Source: Chloroflexota bacterium
GTDB taxonomy: Bacteria > Chloroflexota > Anaerolineae > Anaerolineales > Anaerolineaceae
Assembly (NCBI GenBank): GCA_021372725.1
Contig: JAJFTV010000088.1
Coordinates: forward strand, 1 to 64,000
Length of the DNA: 64,000 nucleotides
Reading direction: 5' to 3'
The notes below the pieces were generated by a model. It was not told the DNA's origin, did not search any database, and saw only the letters and a program-made list of their open reading frames with translations. The position numbers were made by a program, and so were the translations under genes. This document shows positions 16,347 to 24,798 of the stretch, piece after piece (position 1 is the first letter of the stretch; each line of letters starts with the position of its first letter).

Positions 16347-17525
16347 CTATATCAAACCAAGCTGTTTGCCCACCTTTTCAAACGTATCCAGTACCTGTTC
16401 CAACTGTTTATCGGTCTGCGTAGCCATGTAACTGGTACGCAAGAGCTGCATGCCGGGAGGAACTGCCGGTGAGATAACCGGGTTGACAAAAACGCCGGCA
16501 TCAAATAACAGTTTCCAGAATTTAAATGTGAGCTCATCATCGCCGATGATAATTGGAATGATGGGGCTGACGGAATTGCCTATGTTGAAGCCCAATTCCT
16601 GATACCCTTTACGCATGAAATTACCGATCTGATTTACCCGCTCTATTCGTTCTGGCTCGTCCTGCATAACGTGTAAAGCAGCCAGTGCGGATGCTGTATT
16701 GGCTGGTGGAATACTGGCGCTGAAGATCAATGAACGGGCATGGTGTTTGATGTAGTCAATCACATCATATTCACCGGCGATGAACCCACCCAGTGATGCA
16801 AAGGATTTGCTAAAGGTCGACATGATCAAATCGACCTCGTCGGTCAGGCCAAATTGGACAGCCGTTCCACGACCGCCTCCCAGCACGCCCATTCCGTGCG
16901 CATCATCCACCATCAAACGGGCCTCATGTTTTTTGCAAATGGGTATCAGCAGATCCAGAGGAGCCAGGTCTCCACCCATGCTGAATAACCCGTCAACTAC
17001 AACGAGTTTTCCGGCATCTTCCGGCAAACTTTGCAAGACTTTTTCCAGGTGTCCCATGTCGTTGTGGATGAAGCGATCAATTTTCGCCGAGCTCAACATT
17101 GCCCCATCCACTATACTGGCATGGTCATCTTTATCCAAAATGACATAATCGCCGCGCCCTGCAACGGAACTGAGTGTACCCAGGTTCACCTGCATTCCGG
17201 TTGAAAAGATCAAAGCGGATTCCTTTCCAACCCATTGTGCAAGCTCACCTTCCAACTGGTGGTGCAGCTCCAGCGTACCGTTTAAAAAGCGCGAACCGGT
17301 GCAGCTTGTTCCAAAACGTTTGATTGCTTCTACTGCTGCCTCGCGCACCTTGGGATGGGTGGTCAATCCAAGGTAATTATTCGAACCGCACATAATGAGG
17401 CGATGATCTTTGAACATCACCTCTGTGCCTTCGTTCTCGGATAACGGGATGAAGTAAGGGTACACACCCCGGGCTACCGCGTCCTTTGCAGTATCATATT
17501 GATAGCATTTCTTAAATATATCCAT
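16347..17525 (-). CDS. alpha-oxoamine synthase, serine palmitoyltransferase-like
   Basis: PLP enzyme joining an amino acid to an acyl thioester with loss of CO2. NNYLGLTTHPKV, DDHASIVDGA, DDAHGMGVLG and STFSKSFASLGG (internal-aldimine Lys) are all present in 392 residues. The block TSCTGSRFLNGTLELHHQLE resembles bacterial serine palmitoyltransferases more than KBL (which has VRFICGT) or BioF, so a sphingoid-base or related product is possible. Glycine C-acetyltransferase remains an alternative. It is a single-gene unit divergent from the peptide-binding lipoprotein, and no ketosphinganine reductase is nearby. Confidence 0.82.
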   Translation of the reverse strand: MDIFKKCYQYDTAKDAVARGVYPYFIPLSENEGTEVMFKDHRLIMCGSNNYLGLTTHPKVREAAVEAIKRFGTSCTGSRFLNGTLELHHQLEGELAQWVGKESALIFSTGMQVNLGTLSSVAGRGDYVILDKDDHASIVDGAMLSSAKIDRFIHNDMGHLEKVLQSLPEDAGKLVVVDGLFSMGGDLAPLDLLIPICKKHEARLMVDDAHGMGVLGGGRGTAVQFGLTDEVDLIMSTFSKSFASLGGFIAGEYDVIDYIKHHARSLIFSASIPPANTASALAALHVMQDEPERIERVNQIGNFMRKGYQELGFNIGNSVSPIIPIIIGDDELTFKFWKLLFDAGVFVNPVISPAVPPGMQLLRTSYMATQTDKQLEQVLDTFEKVGKQLGLI

Positions 17526-18069
17526 ATTACTTCCTCTGTGGGCAAAATTTTTCTGTTTTACGCTACCTGTGGCTCACCGGGGGCAAATTGAAACCGGAGA
17601 TTGGAAAATATCAACCCCGTTATTTGCTGATTGCCGGTGTTTAATTTTACCTTAATTATCATCGAAATGATAAATGATCTGTCTGGCAATGTATATAAAA
17701 ATAATGAACAGATGGATTATTCATCGCCCATCATGACACAATGCCAATCCCGCCCTTTCCGCCTTTCCAATTGATATAAAATAGTGTATTATAAGGGACA
17801 GTTTCTTCCTGTTAATAATACGCATACGCTAGGTATTCCAAATATTTGAATTATCGATCCAACCAAGAAGTGGTTTTGACCGTTTTGACATAGATAGGTT
17901 AATTACGAATTACTTACAGGAGGTGGCCACTCTATTGATATCTTCATGAAATAGCGGAATGGAATCAGCTTACCCGTTTGGCAAGCCTGAACATCCCATC
18001 ATTTACTCTACATGTATCTTAAGCCTGCCAGACAAATAGATTTGTTCAAAATATAATTTGGAGGATGAA
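17526..18069. other. divergent intergenic region before the peptide-binding lipoprotein
   Basis: 544 bases, AT-rich. For the plus-strand gene, TTGACC (17876-17881) with a 17-base spacer and TTAATT (17899-17904) is a candidate promoter. An overlapping TTGACA (17885-17890) pairs less well with AATTAC. An AGGAGGT near 17918 is followed by no usable reading frame. No riboswitch class is recognised, so the long leader is unexplained. Confidence 0.4.
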
Positions 18070-19755
18070 ATGAAATATTTGAAAGTATTCTTTGCCTTAT
18101 TGGCGGTCATGATCCTTGCATTGTCCGCCTGTACACCACAAGCTACAGAAACTGTTACAGAAGAACCCGCTGCAGAAGAACCGGCCGCGGAAGCGACGGT
18201 TGCTGAAGAGCCAACCGCGGAAGAAGCCCCCACAGAAGAAGTGCCGGCTGAAGAAGCTGCAGAGACGAAAACACTTGTTGTGGCTATGAACATGGATGAT
18301 CTTATGACCCTCGATTTAGCCATCGTAGGTGAAACAACCAACCAGTTCGTCACCAAACAAACCTACCAGACCCTGGTAGAGTACAGTGTGGACGACTTCC
18401 TTACCCCCCTGCCGAATGTGGCCGAGTCTTGGGAATTATCCGAGGATTTGACGGAATACACTTTCCACCTGAAAGCCGGGCAGATTTTTGCTTCTGGAAA
18501 CCCTGTAACTGCCACTGATGTGTGTTTCTCCTTTATGCGTGGGAAGAACATGGCCAGCGGTTTTTATGAAGATATTGCGAGCTGCGAAGTTGTGGATGAG
18601 TTGACCGCAAAAGTAACACTTGGTCTTTCATCAGCCAGTTTCATGGCTGACTGTGCCAATCCTGCTTTGGGTATTCAGGATAGCGTTCTGGTCAAAGAAC
18701 ATGGCGGTACGGATGCAGAAGATGCTGCCACTACCGACACCGCCAAGGAATTCCTTGATCAGAATTCAGCCGGCAGCGGCCCATACATTATGACCAGTTG
18801 GGCTACTCTTTCTGAAATTGTGCTGGTGAGGAACCCCAATTATCAGGGTGATGCCCCCTATTACGACCAGATCCTGATCAAGCACGTATCGGACCCCACA
18901 GTTGCTCTGCAGATGTTGCAAACCGGTGATGCCGACATGGTGCCTTACCTGGATTATGACCTGGTTGAGATGGCACAGGCTGATCCAACCCTGCAGACCT
19001 TCATCAACCAGAGTCTGGATATCAACTACCTAGCCATGACCTCCAACTGCGCCACAGAAATTGGTCCCGAGACTTCCGCACTTCTTTGCAAGCCTGAAAT
19101 CCGCAAAGCAGTCATCGCTGCCATTGATTATGACGGTGTGATTCAGGCCATCCTGCGTGGTTACGGTGTACGTCCGCCATCCATGTTCCCCATTGGTATC
19201 CCCGGTGTGGATGCCAGCGAAACTGAAGGACGGGATGTTGAAAAAGCCAAGCAACTGCTGACAGAAGCTGGCTATCCGGACGGTATCACCATTGGCTTGT
19301 ACTACGGAACCAATGCTCAACGTGACACCATCGCTGCCAAGATTCAGTCTGACCTGGCCGAAGCTGGGATCACGGTCAATCTGAACCCAATGGAGCAAAC
19401 CGTATATCTGACCGAGATGCGTGCCCAGAAACTGCCCTTCTGCTTTGGCGGTTGGACACCTGATTATATTGATCCTATCATGTGGATCAGCGGGTTCGCC
19501 CATATCGACTCAGGTATTGGTAAACGGATGTGGTATGACAATCCTGAAGCGGCTGCTCTGGGTGATCAGATCGTAGGGACTGCCGATGCAGCCACCCGTA
19601 TTGACTTGATCAACCAGTTGGAAGCAGTCTGGTTGGAAGACGCAGCCTTCACCGTTCTCTATCAGACACAATCCATCACTGCAATTCGTGCCGATATCCA
19701 GGGTTTCTCGTATCACCCTGCCTATATGGCAAAATTGTACGAACTGTACGAATAG
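18070..19755 (+). CDS. peptide-binding lipoprotein of an ABC importer (SBP family 5)
   Basis: Extracytoplasmic solute-binding protein for the DppBC-type permeases that follow. The ATG at 18070 has GGAGG (18060-18064) at five bases. The N-terminus is a lipoprotein signal ending LSAC, then a Glu/Ala/Pro-rich linker of about 45 residues typical of surface-tethered lipoproteins. The body has the family-5 pattern: VAESWELSEDLTEYTFHLKAG, then SGPYIMTSW, VRNPNYQGDAPYYDQI and PDGITIGLYYG. 561 residues. A short hairpin after the stop may raise its expression relative to the permeases. Confidence 0.93.
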   Translation: MKYLKVFFALLAVMILALSACTPQATETVTEEPAAEEPAAEATVAEEPTAEEAPTEEVPAEEAAETKTLVVAMNMDDLMTLDLAIVGETTNQFVTKQTYQTLVEYSVDDFLTPLPNVAESWELSEDLTEYTFHLKAGQIFASGNPVTATDVCFSFMRGKNMASGFYEDIASCEVVDELTAKVTLGLSSASFMADCANPALGIQDSVLVKEHGGTDAEDAATTDTAKEFLDQNSAGSGPYIMTSWATLSEIVLVRNPNYQGDAPYYDQILIKHVSDPTVALQMLQTGDADMVPYLDYDLVEMAQADPTLQTFINQSLDINYLAMTSNCATEIGPETSALLCKPEIRKAVIAAIDYDGVIQAILRGYGVRPPSMFPIGIPGVDASETEGRDVEKAKQLLTEAGYPDGITIGLYYGTNAQRDTIAAKIQSDLAEAGITVNLNPMEQTVYLTEMRAQKLPFCFGGWTPDYIDPIMWISGFAHIDSGIGKRMWYDNPEAAALGDQIVGTADAATRIDLINQLEAVWLEDAAFTVLYQTQSITAIRADIQGFSYHPAYMAKLYELYE

Positions 19756-19776
19756 CTCATCTGTATCTGAATCAAA

Positions 19777-19804
19777 AGGGGTGGGCAACATTATGTCCAC
19801 CCCT
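19777..19804 (+). terminator. attenuating hairpin between binding protein and permeases
   Basis: AGGGGTGG (19777-19784) pairs with CCACCCCT (19797-19804), followed by CCTGTTATGTT. The T-run is weak, consistent with partial read-through into the permease genes. Confidence 0.5.
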
Positions 19805-19846
19805 CCTGTTATGTTCGGATTATTCGTTGTTATCTAGGAGATCAGG

Positions 19847-20866
19847 ATGGGCCTAATTTCACACATCATAAGGCGCTTGCTGTTGATCATCCCTATGGTT
19901 ATTGGTGTTACCTTATTGCTCTTTATTGTTACGCACATTGTTCCATCCGACCCGCTGGCAGCTATCCTTCCTGAGAAATCATTGGAGTCGCCAGAGATTG
20001 TGGCTGTAACAACAGCAAAATGGGGATTGGACAAGCCGCTGCACATACAGTATTTGGTGTATCTCAACAATTTGCTTCATGGCGATATGGGGACCTCGTT
20101 CAAGACAAAAAACGCAGTGACCCTGGATCTTGCCACTTTTCTCCCAGCTACTATTGAGTTGTCCATAGCTTCTTTCATCTTTGCTATCGCAGTTGGTTTA
20201 CCGTTGGGAATCATTTCAGCTTTAAAGTCTGGTTCATTTGTCGATCAAATCACGCGTATTTTTTCGCTGCTGGGGGCGTCCATGCCTCCGTTTTGGTCAG
20301 GTTTGATTGTTTTATTCCTTTTTTACTATAAAATCCCGATTTTTCCTGGTCCGGGGAGAATCGACGCGCGCTTGTCGGCTCCACCAACCATTACCGGTTT
20401 ATTCCTGACAGATAGTTTACTTGCGGGTGATTGGACTGCATTTTGGAGTTCTTTGAGCCATCTGATTTTACCGGCAATGATCCTGGGCTGGTTTGAATTG
20501 GCACTTATCGCTCGTATCACGCGTTCATCCTTACTTGAGATCATGTCTCAGGATTATATTCGTACCGCCCGGTCAAAAGGTTTGAAAGAACGCACCGTCA
20601 TCATCCGGCACGGATTGCGTAATGCTCTGATCCCCCTGGTCACGATTCTGGGCCTGGCATTTGCAGGTTTGATGAGTGGCGCCATCACGACTGAAACGAT
20701 TTTTGCATGGCCTGGAATTGGCCGCTACGCTGTACTGGCGGCAACCAATCTGGATTTTCCGGCGATTATGGGTGTTACGCTGGTGATCGCTCTCCTTTAC
20801 ATGTTAATAAACTTGCTTGTCGATATCACCTACGCGGTAATTGATCCGCGCATCCGGGAGACGTAA
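19847..20866 (+). CDS. ABC transporter permease, DppB type (second system)
   Basis: 339-residue inner-membrane permease. MGLISHIIRRLLLIIPMVIG starts the first span and THIVPSDPLAAILPE follows it. The EAA loop YIRTARSKGLKERTV precedes HGLRNALIPLV, and the end DPRIRET matches the family. TAGGAGATCAGG supplies the ribosome site. It lies between the binding protein and the DppC-type gene, so the three form one importer lacking ATPase genes in the window. Confidence 0.92.
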   Translation: MGLISHIIRRLLLIIPMVIGVTLLLFIVTHIVPSDPLAAILPEKSLESPEIVAVTTAKWGLDKPLHIQYLVYLNNLLHGDMGTSFKTKNAVTLDLATFLPATIELSIASFIFAIAVGLPLGIISALKSGSFVDQITRIFSLLGASMPPFWSGLIVLFLFYYKIPIFPGPGRIDARLSAPPTITGLFLTDSLLAGDWTAFWSSLSHLILPAMILGWFELALIARITRSSLLEIMSQDYIRTARSKGLKERTVIIRHGLRNALIPLVTILGLAFAGLMSGAITTETIFAWPGIGRYAVLAATNLDFPAIMGVTLVIALLYMLINLLVDITYAVIDPRIRET

Positions 20867-20868
20867 TC

Positions 20869-21789
20869 ATGGCAGATAAAGAAGTTATGATAGAGAGTGA
20901 AGCCGTGCCTGCGAATGGAAAACCGGTTTCATTTATTATTAAAACGCCAAAGCATGATGATCCAGGGACTCGCCGCCTTCGTTCGCTAAGACAGAACCCT
21001 ATGACCATGATCGGCTTTTTCATCATCCTTTTCTGGACGGTGGTTGCACTGGGTGCAAATATCATCGCTCCTTACGATCCTCTTGGTCAGGATGTCTCCA
21101 ACAGATTGATGCCGCCCTCAGCAGAACATCTTTTCGGCACAGATGATCTGGGAAGGGATGTGTTCAGCAGAGTGGTGTATGGATCGCGTATCTCGTTCCC
21201 GATTGGCCTGGTGGTCATCGCATTTGCCACTATTGCGGGTTCACTGGTCGGACTTTTTGCCGGTTATCTGGGCGGCATTTTTGACCTTCTTATCATGCGC
21301 GTAGCTGACCTGGTGCTGTCCTTTCCTTCCATTGTACTGGCCCTGGCGATTGCTTCTGTGTTGGGCCCAAGCCTGATGAATGCAGTGATTGCCATGATTC
21401 TTGTCTGGTGGCCTGCTTTTGCCCGATTGATGCGTGGACAGGTGCTGAGTGTCAAGAATAATGAGTATGTGACCGCATCGGTTGTCGTTGGCGCGCCAAG
21501 AGGGCGAATATTATTCCGTCATATCCTGCCCAATTGTTTCGCGCCGGTTTTGGTAAAAGCCACATTGGATGCGGGAAGTGTCATTTTGACGATTGCCGCC
21601 TTAAGTTTCATCGGCCTGGGAGCAGTGCCTCCGACACCTGAATGGGGTGCCATGATTTCGCTCGGGCGTTATAAATTCTACAATTGGTGGATGACCACTG
21701 GCCCAGGTTTGGCAATTCTGACCGTTGTGTTGGGTTTCAACTTTTTCGGTGATGGCGTGAGGGATGCATTTGATCCGCACATGATCTAG
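20869..21789 (+). CDS. ABC transporter permease, DppC type (second system)
   Basis: 306-residue partner permease, two bases after the previous stop. It has a long cytosolic N-terminus, then HLFGTDDLGRDVFSRVVYGS and the EAA loop YVTASVVVGAPRGRILFRH before ILPNCFAPVLV. It ends FGDGVRDAFDPHMI, as in the first system. No DppD/DppF gene follows; ATP hydrolysis subunits must be encoded elsewhere. Confidence 0.92.
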   Translation: MADKEVMIESEAVPANGKPVSFIIKTPKHDDPGTRRLRSLRQNPMTMIGFFIILFWTVVALGANIIAPYDPLGQDVSNRLMPPSAEHLFGTDDLGRDVFSRVVYGSRISFPIGLVVIAFATIAGSLVGLFAGYLGGIFDLLIMRVADLVLSFPSIVLALAIASVLGPSLMNAVIAMILVWWPAFARLMRGQVLSVKNNEYVTASVVVGAPRGRILFRHILPNCFAPVLVKATLDAGSVILTIAALSFIGLGAVPPTPEWGAMISLGRYKFYNWWMTTGPGLAILTVVLGFNFFGDGVRDAFDPHMI

Positions 21790-21843
21790 TATCCCGTCAA
21801 ACATGATTCAATGATTTCGTTTTTAAGTAACGGAATACTTTAA

Positions 21844-21901
21844 GCTCTGTCAAAGTAAAAAAAGTGCCGGTTGCAAATGTCGGATTGAATTTTGACAGAG
21901 C
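21844..21901 (+). terminator. 11-bp inverted repeat after the second permease operon
   Basis: GCTCTGTCAAA (21844-21854) and TTTGACAGAGC (21891-21901) are exact complements with a 36-base loop. This may be a terminator or mRNA-stabilising end. The rest of the 225-base gap before the cyclase gene is unremarkable. Confidence 0.4.
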
Positions 21902-22014
21902 ACTGATCGAATGAATTGATGACAGCCCGATGGTCTACCCGAAAGGATTTGTTAAGGTTGATTGAAATCTGCCCATCAGCAGTTATAATTTATTCGATGA
22001 TCAGACTGTAAGTC

Positions 22015-23613
22015 ATGAAAAAAAGTAAAAAAATTTACTATATATTGGCCACATGCATCGTATTTGGCCTGTTTTTCTTGCTGTTGTTGGTTCCAAATAA
22101 GACATCGGGACTGATACTGGATAAAGGCCAGGTTATTACGCCTGATGGGCAAAACCAGGAGGTTGGTTTTCCGTTCCTGCTGCCTCTTGGCTCAGAAAAC
22201 CGGGTAACCTTTCAATTCCATTTTTCGGATACTGACGGCGATACTCTTGTAATCCGTCGTCCGTCGGGTAATGCCCTTGCAGTATTTCTCAACGGAGAGC
22301 AAATATACAAGCTGGGTGATATGGAAAATCCTACATCCAATATCTGGAACAGCATCCTGGTTGTTCCCCTGTTGGATGATCTAAAGTCAGACAATTTCCT
22401 TGAAATCAAATTATCCGGCAGTTCCCATGATGTAGGGTTATCGATACCGCCATATATCGAAGACTATCGAACTGCAAGCAACAGGGCGGGCCTGGGCAAG
22501 TTTTTGTACCATGATCTGCTCAATATTTCCATTGGAGCAGCGTTAATCACGGGGTTGATCCTGATCGTATCGTCGATTTCACGGGAGCCAAAATACCGGG
22601 GTGAATTCTTTTTAGGTTTAGCGTGCATCCTGGCAGCCTTCTACTGCCTTGATTATACGTTGCGCCTGACAAGCGGCTCTTTGGCGATGTTCCTTTGGTT
22701 GAAAAAGGCGATGATGGTGGCGGGTTATCTCGCTGCATTATGCTTCCTGATCGGTATGGAACTGTATTTGACTCGCCGGCTTGGAATCAGCAAGGTGATG
22801 ATCTATGTAACGCTCGCGAGTGTGCTGCTCATCATTGCGGCCGGGAACATGGTTGTACTGGCAAAGATGTTGAACTATCTGAATGTGGTATTGCTGATCA
22901 ATATGGCAGGAACGGTGATCGTGATCGTACAACGCCAGAATCAAAAACTTTGGATGATCATTCCGGCAGTTTTACTTACTCTATCCATGATTCAAATGGT
23001 CATGTTGACTGCTCTCAATCTTTCTTACCCATTTGTAATGCAGTATGTCATTCTGGTCAGTGCGGTAGCATTTGGTGTGAGCATGATCAATGCATACAAC
23101 CAGTTGTATCGTGAAAACAATGAACTGGAACAGAAAGCCAACCGGGATCCGCTGACGGGTGTGTATAACCGAAACATCCTGTATAAAATTTCTCCTCGCC
23201 CGCAGGATGTATTGGTCATCATGGATATAGACAATCTGAAATTATTTAATGACCATTTTGGTCACCCGGAAGGGGACCGTCTGTTGAAATCGTTAATGGA
23301 AACCGTGTGTTCCAACCTGCGACAGACCGATCTGGTGATCCGCTATGGCGGGGACGAGTTTATCCTGATCCTTCGCGACTCCACCGTTGAGATTACGGAA
23401 CGAGTTATGCAGCGCATCAAAAACCAGTTTTCCCAAAAGAAATTTGTGGACTGGGTGAGTTTTTCCTATGGAATTGAGGAGGTTGGCGAAACATTTTCTG
23501 ATACACTCGTCCGCGCCGATGAGACCCTGTATTCCATGAAAAAGGAAAGCAAAGGGGACTCAACCCCGTTCGATGACAATATGACGATAGGAGACGATAA
23601 ATCTCAAATCTGA
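22015..23613 (+). CDS. membrane-bound diguanylate cyclase (7TM sensor + GGDEF)
   Basis: Makes cyclic di-GMP from GTP. 532 residues: one N-terminal span, an extracytoplasmic domain of about 150 residues resembling 7TMR-DISM sensor modules, about seven hydrophobic segments (roughly 170-365), a short coiled linker with NNELEQKANRDPLTGVYNR, and a GGDEF domain with the intact signature IRYGGDEFIL. RQTD, five residues before GGDEF, is an RxxD inhibitory site, so feedback control by product is expected. No EAL domain. It stands alone, and its ligand is unknown. Confidence 0.9.
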   Translation: MKKSKKIYYILATCIVFGLFFLLLLVPNKTSGLILDKGQVITPDGQNQEVGFPFLLPLGSENRVTFQFHFSDTDGDTLVIRRPSGNALAVFLNGEQIYKLGDMENPTSNIWNSILVVPLLDDLKSDNFLEIKLSGSSHDVGLSIPPYIEDYRTASNRAGLGKFLYHDLLNISIGAALITGLILIVSSISREPKYRGEFFLGLACILAAFYCLDYTLRLTSGSLAMFLWLKKAMMVAGYLAALCFLIGMELYLTRRLGISKVMIYVTLASVLLIIAAGNMVVLAKMLNYLNVVLLINMAGTVIVIVQRQNQKLWMIIPAVLLTLSMIQMVMLTALNLSYPFVMQYVILVSAVAFGVSMINAYNQLYRENNELEQKANRDPLTGVYNRNILYKISPRPQDVLVIMDIDNLKLFNDHFGHPEGDRLLKSLMETVCSNLRQTDLVIRYGGDEFILILRDSTVEITERVMQRIKNQFSQKKFVDWVSFSYGIEEVGETFSDTLVRADETLYSMKKESKGDSTPFDDNMTIGDDKSQI

Positions 23614-23617
23614 ACAC

Positions 23618-23880
23618 AAATGTGAGGGACTGATTTGAAAGTCTGATGGGATAGAATTATCAGAAGTCCTCTTACAGGAAAAACGAATGGGAAAATCCCA
23701 ACCAGAATTGTCATTCCGAATGAAATGAGGAATCCGCCCAAGGGCACATTTCCACATTAAGCCAATTAATCACCGGCTCACGGGCGGATGCTTCGCTATC
23801 GCTTCAGCATGACAACGAGAAAGGTGTTTCGACTATTGGCTTACTTGAAAGTCTGACTTTCAAATCAGTCCCTCACATTT
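23618..23880. mobile_element. 263-bp non-coding element with perfect 26-bp inverted ends (MITE-like)
   Basis: Arm 23618-23643 and arm 23855-23880 are exact reverse complements (AAATGTGAGGGACTGATTTG...). No reading frame fills the interior, which carries pieces found elsewhere: 23626-23715 resembles 28296-28386, and 23759-23795 matches 2592-2628 reversed. This is what a miniature inverted-repeat element, or a nested set of them, would look like. No clear target-site duplication was identified and no matching transposase is in the window. Confidence 0.6.
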
Positions 23881-23917
23881 CATCCCTGGTGGTGACCGCA
23901 AGTTATGATGTCTGACC

Positions 23918-23950
23918 CAAAAGTAAATAATTTTCTTTTGAGACAACCCC
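23918..23950. repeat. short hairpin repeat CAAAAG...CTTTTGAGACAACCCC
   Basis: CAAAAG (23918-23923) pairs with CTTTTG (23935-23940) and is followed by AGACAACCCC, the same plan as 14136-14168. It lies 3' of the methionine aminopeptidase gene. Confidence 0.5.
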
Positions 23951-23989
23951 TATTTATCCTCGAAACCCCCAAATATTTTGCGCGATAAA

Positions 23990-24757
23990 TCAATCCAGAG
24001 CGGTCAGAACTTCTATCCGGTCTTCTCTGACTGCCAGCATGTGTTCAAACTGCGCCGACAACGCTCCATCTGCCGTGACGGCCGTCCAACCATCCGCTTT
24101 CAACTGGATGTGATCAGTGCCGGCGTTGAGCATGGGTTCGATGGTGAAGACCAGGCCGGCTCTCAACTCCAGGCCGGTACCGGCGTTGCCATAATGAGGG
24201 ACGAAAGGCGATTCATGGGGATCCTTGCCAATGCCATGCCCACCGAATTCTTTTACGATGCCATAAGAATTTGCTTCAGCCAATTGTTGAATCACCGCGC
24301 CAATATCACCCATCCGACCACCTGGTTTTATCGTACGGATGGCTTCATCCAGGCTCAAGCGGGTGACATCGATCAGTTTTTGGGCTTCCGGCGAGATATC
24401 GCCAACACCCCAGGTACGGCAGGTGTCACCGCACCAGCCATTCAACCGCAGGCCGATATCCACACATACAATGTCGCCGTTTTGTAAAATGCGCTGGTCC
24501 GGGAACCCATGGCAAACCTCATCATTCACAGAGGTGCAAATTACACCCGGAAAAGGTGGCTGATCGGGCAATTGGCGGTAATTTAAATAAGTAGGCTGTG
24601 CCCCGGCTGCCTTGATCATGCGGGCCGCCTGGCGATCCAGTTCTTTTAACTTGATACCTGGCTGGATCAATTTACCCAAACGCTCAAGGATTTCTGCTGC
24701 CAGTTTACCAGCCGGGCGGATGGCATCCATTTCCGCGGCTGTCTTTAAAATGATCAA
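23990..24757 (-). CDS. map: methionine aminopeptidase, type I
   Basis: Removes the initiator methionine from nascent proteins. 255 residues of the pita-bread fold. The metal ligands are seen in order: VDIGLRLNGWCGDTCRT (two Asp), GGHGIGKDPHESP (His), FTIEPML (Glu) and the late FEHMLAV (Glu). SVNDEVCHGFP is the usual substrate-pocket strand. It is last in a run of minus-strand genes, 41 bases after the D-aminoacylase, rather than beside secY/adk as in many bacteria, so it may be a second copy. Confidence 0.93.
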   Translation of the reverse strand: MIILKTAAEMDAIRPAGKLAAEILERLGKLIQPGIKLKELDRQAARMIKAAGAQPTYLNYRQLPDQPPFPGVICTSVNDEVCHGFPDQRILQNGDIVCVDIGLRLNGWCGDTCRTWGVGDISPEAQKLIDVTRLSLDEAIRTIKPGGRMGDIGAVIQQLAEANSYGIVKEFGGHGIGKDPHESPFVPHYGNAGTGLELRAGLVFTIEPMLNAGTDHIQLKADGWTAVTADGALSAQFEHMLAVREDRIEVLTALD

Positions 24758-24798
24758 AATAACCTCGATCGAATTGTAAAATTGGGGGATGGTTTCCC

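Noticed and set aside
17918-17945. Strong AGGAGGT ribosome-site-like sequence before the binding lipoprotein gene.
   Set aside because: The codons after it give only a few residues before a stop, and the lipoprotein has its own GGAGG at 18060.
23618-23880. The inverted-repeat element as an insertion sequence.
   Set aside because: It is only 263 bp and has no reading frame for a transposase; at most it is a non-autonomous element.
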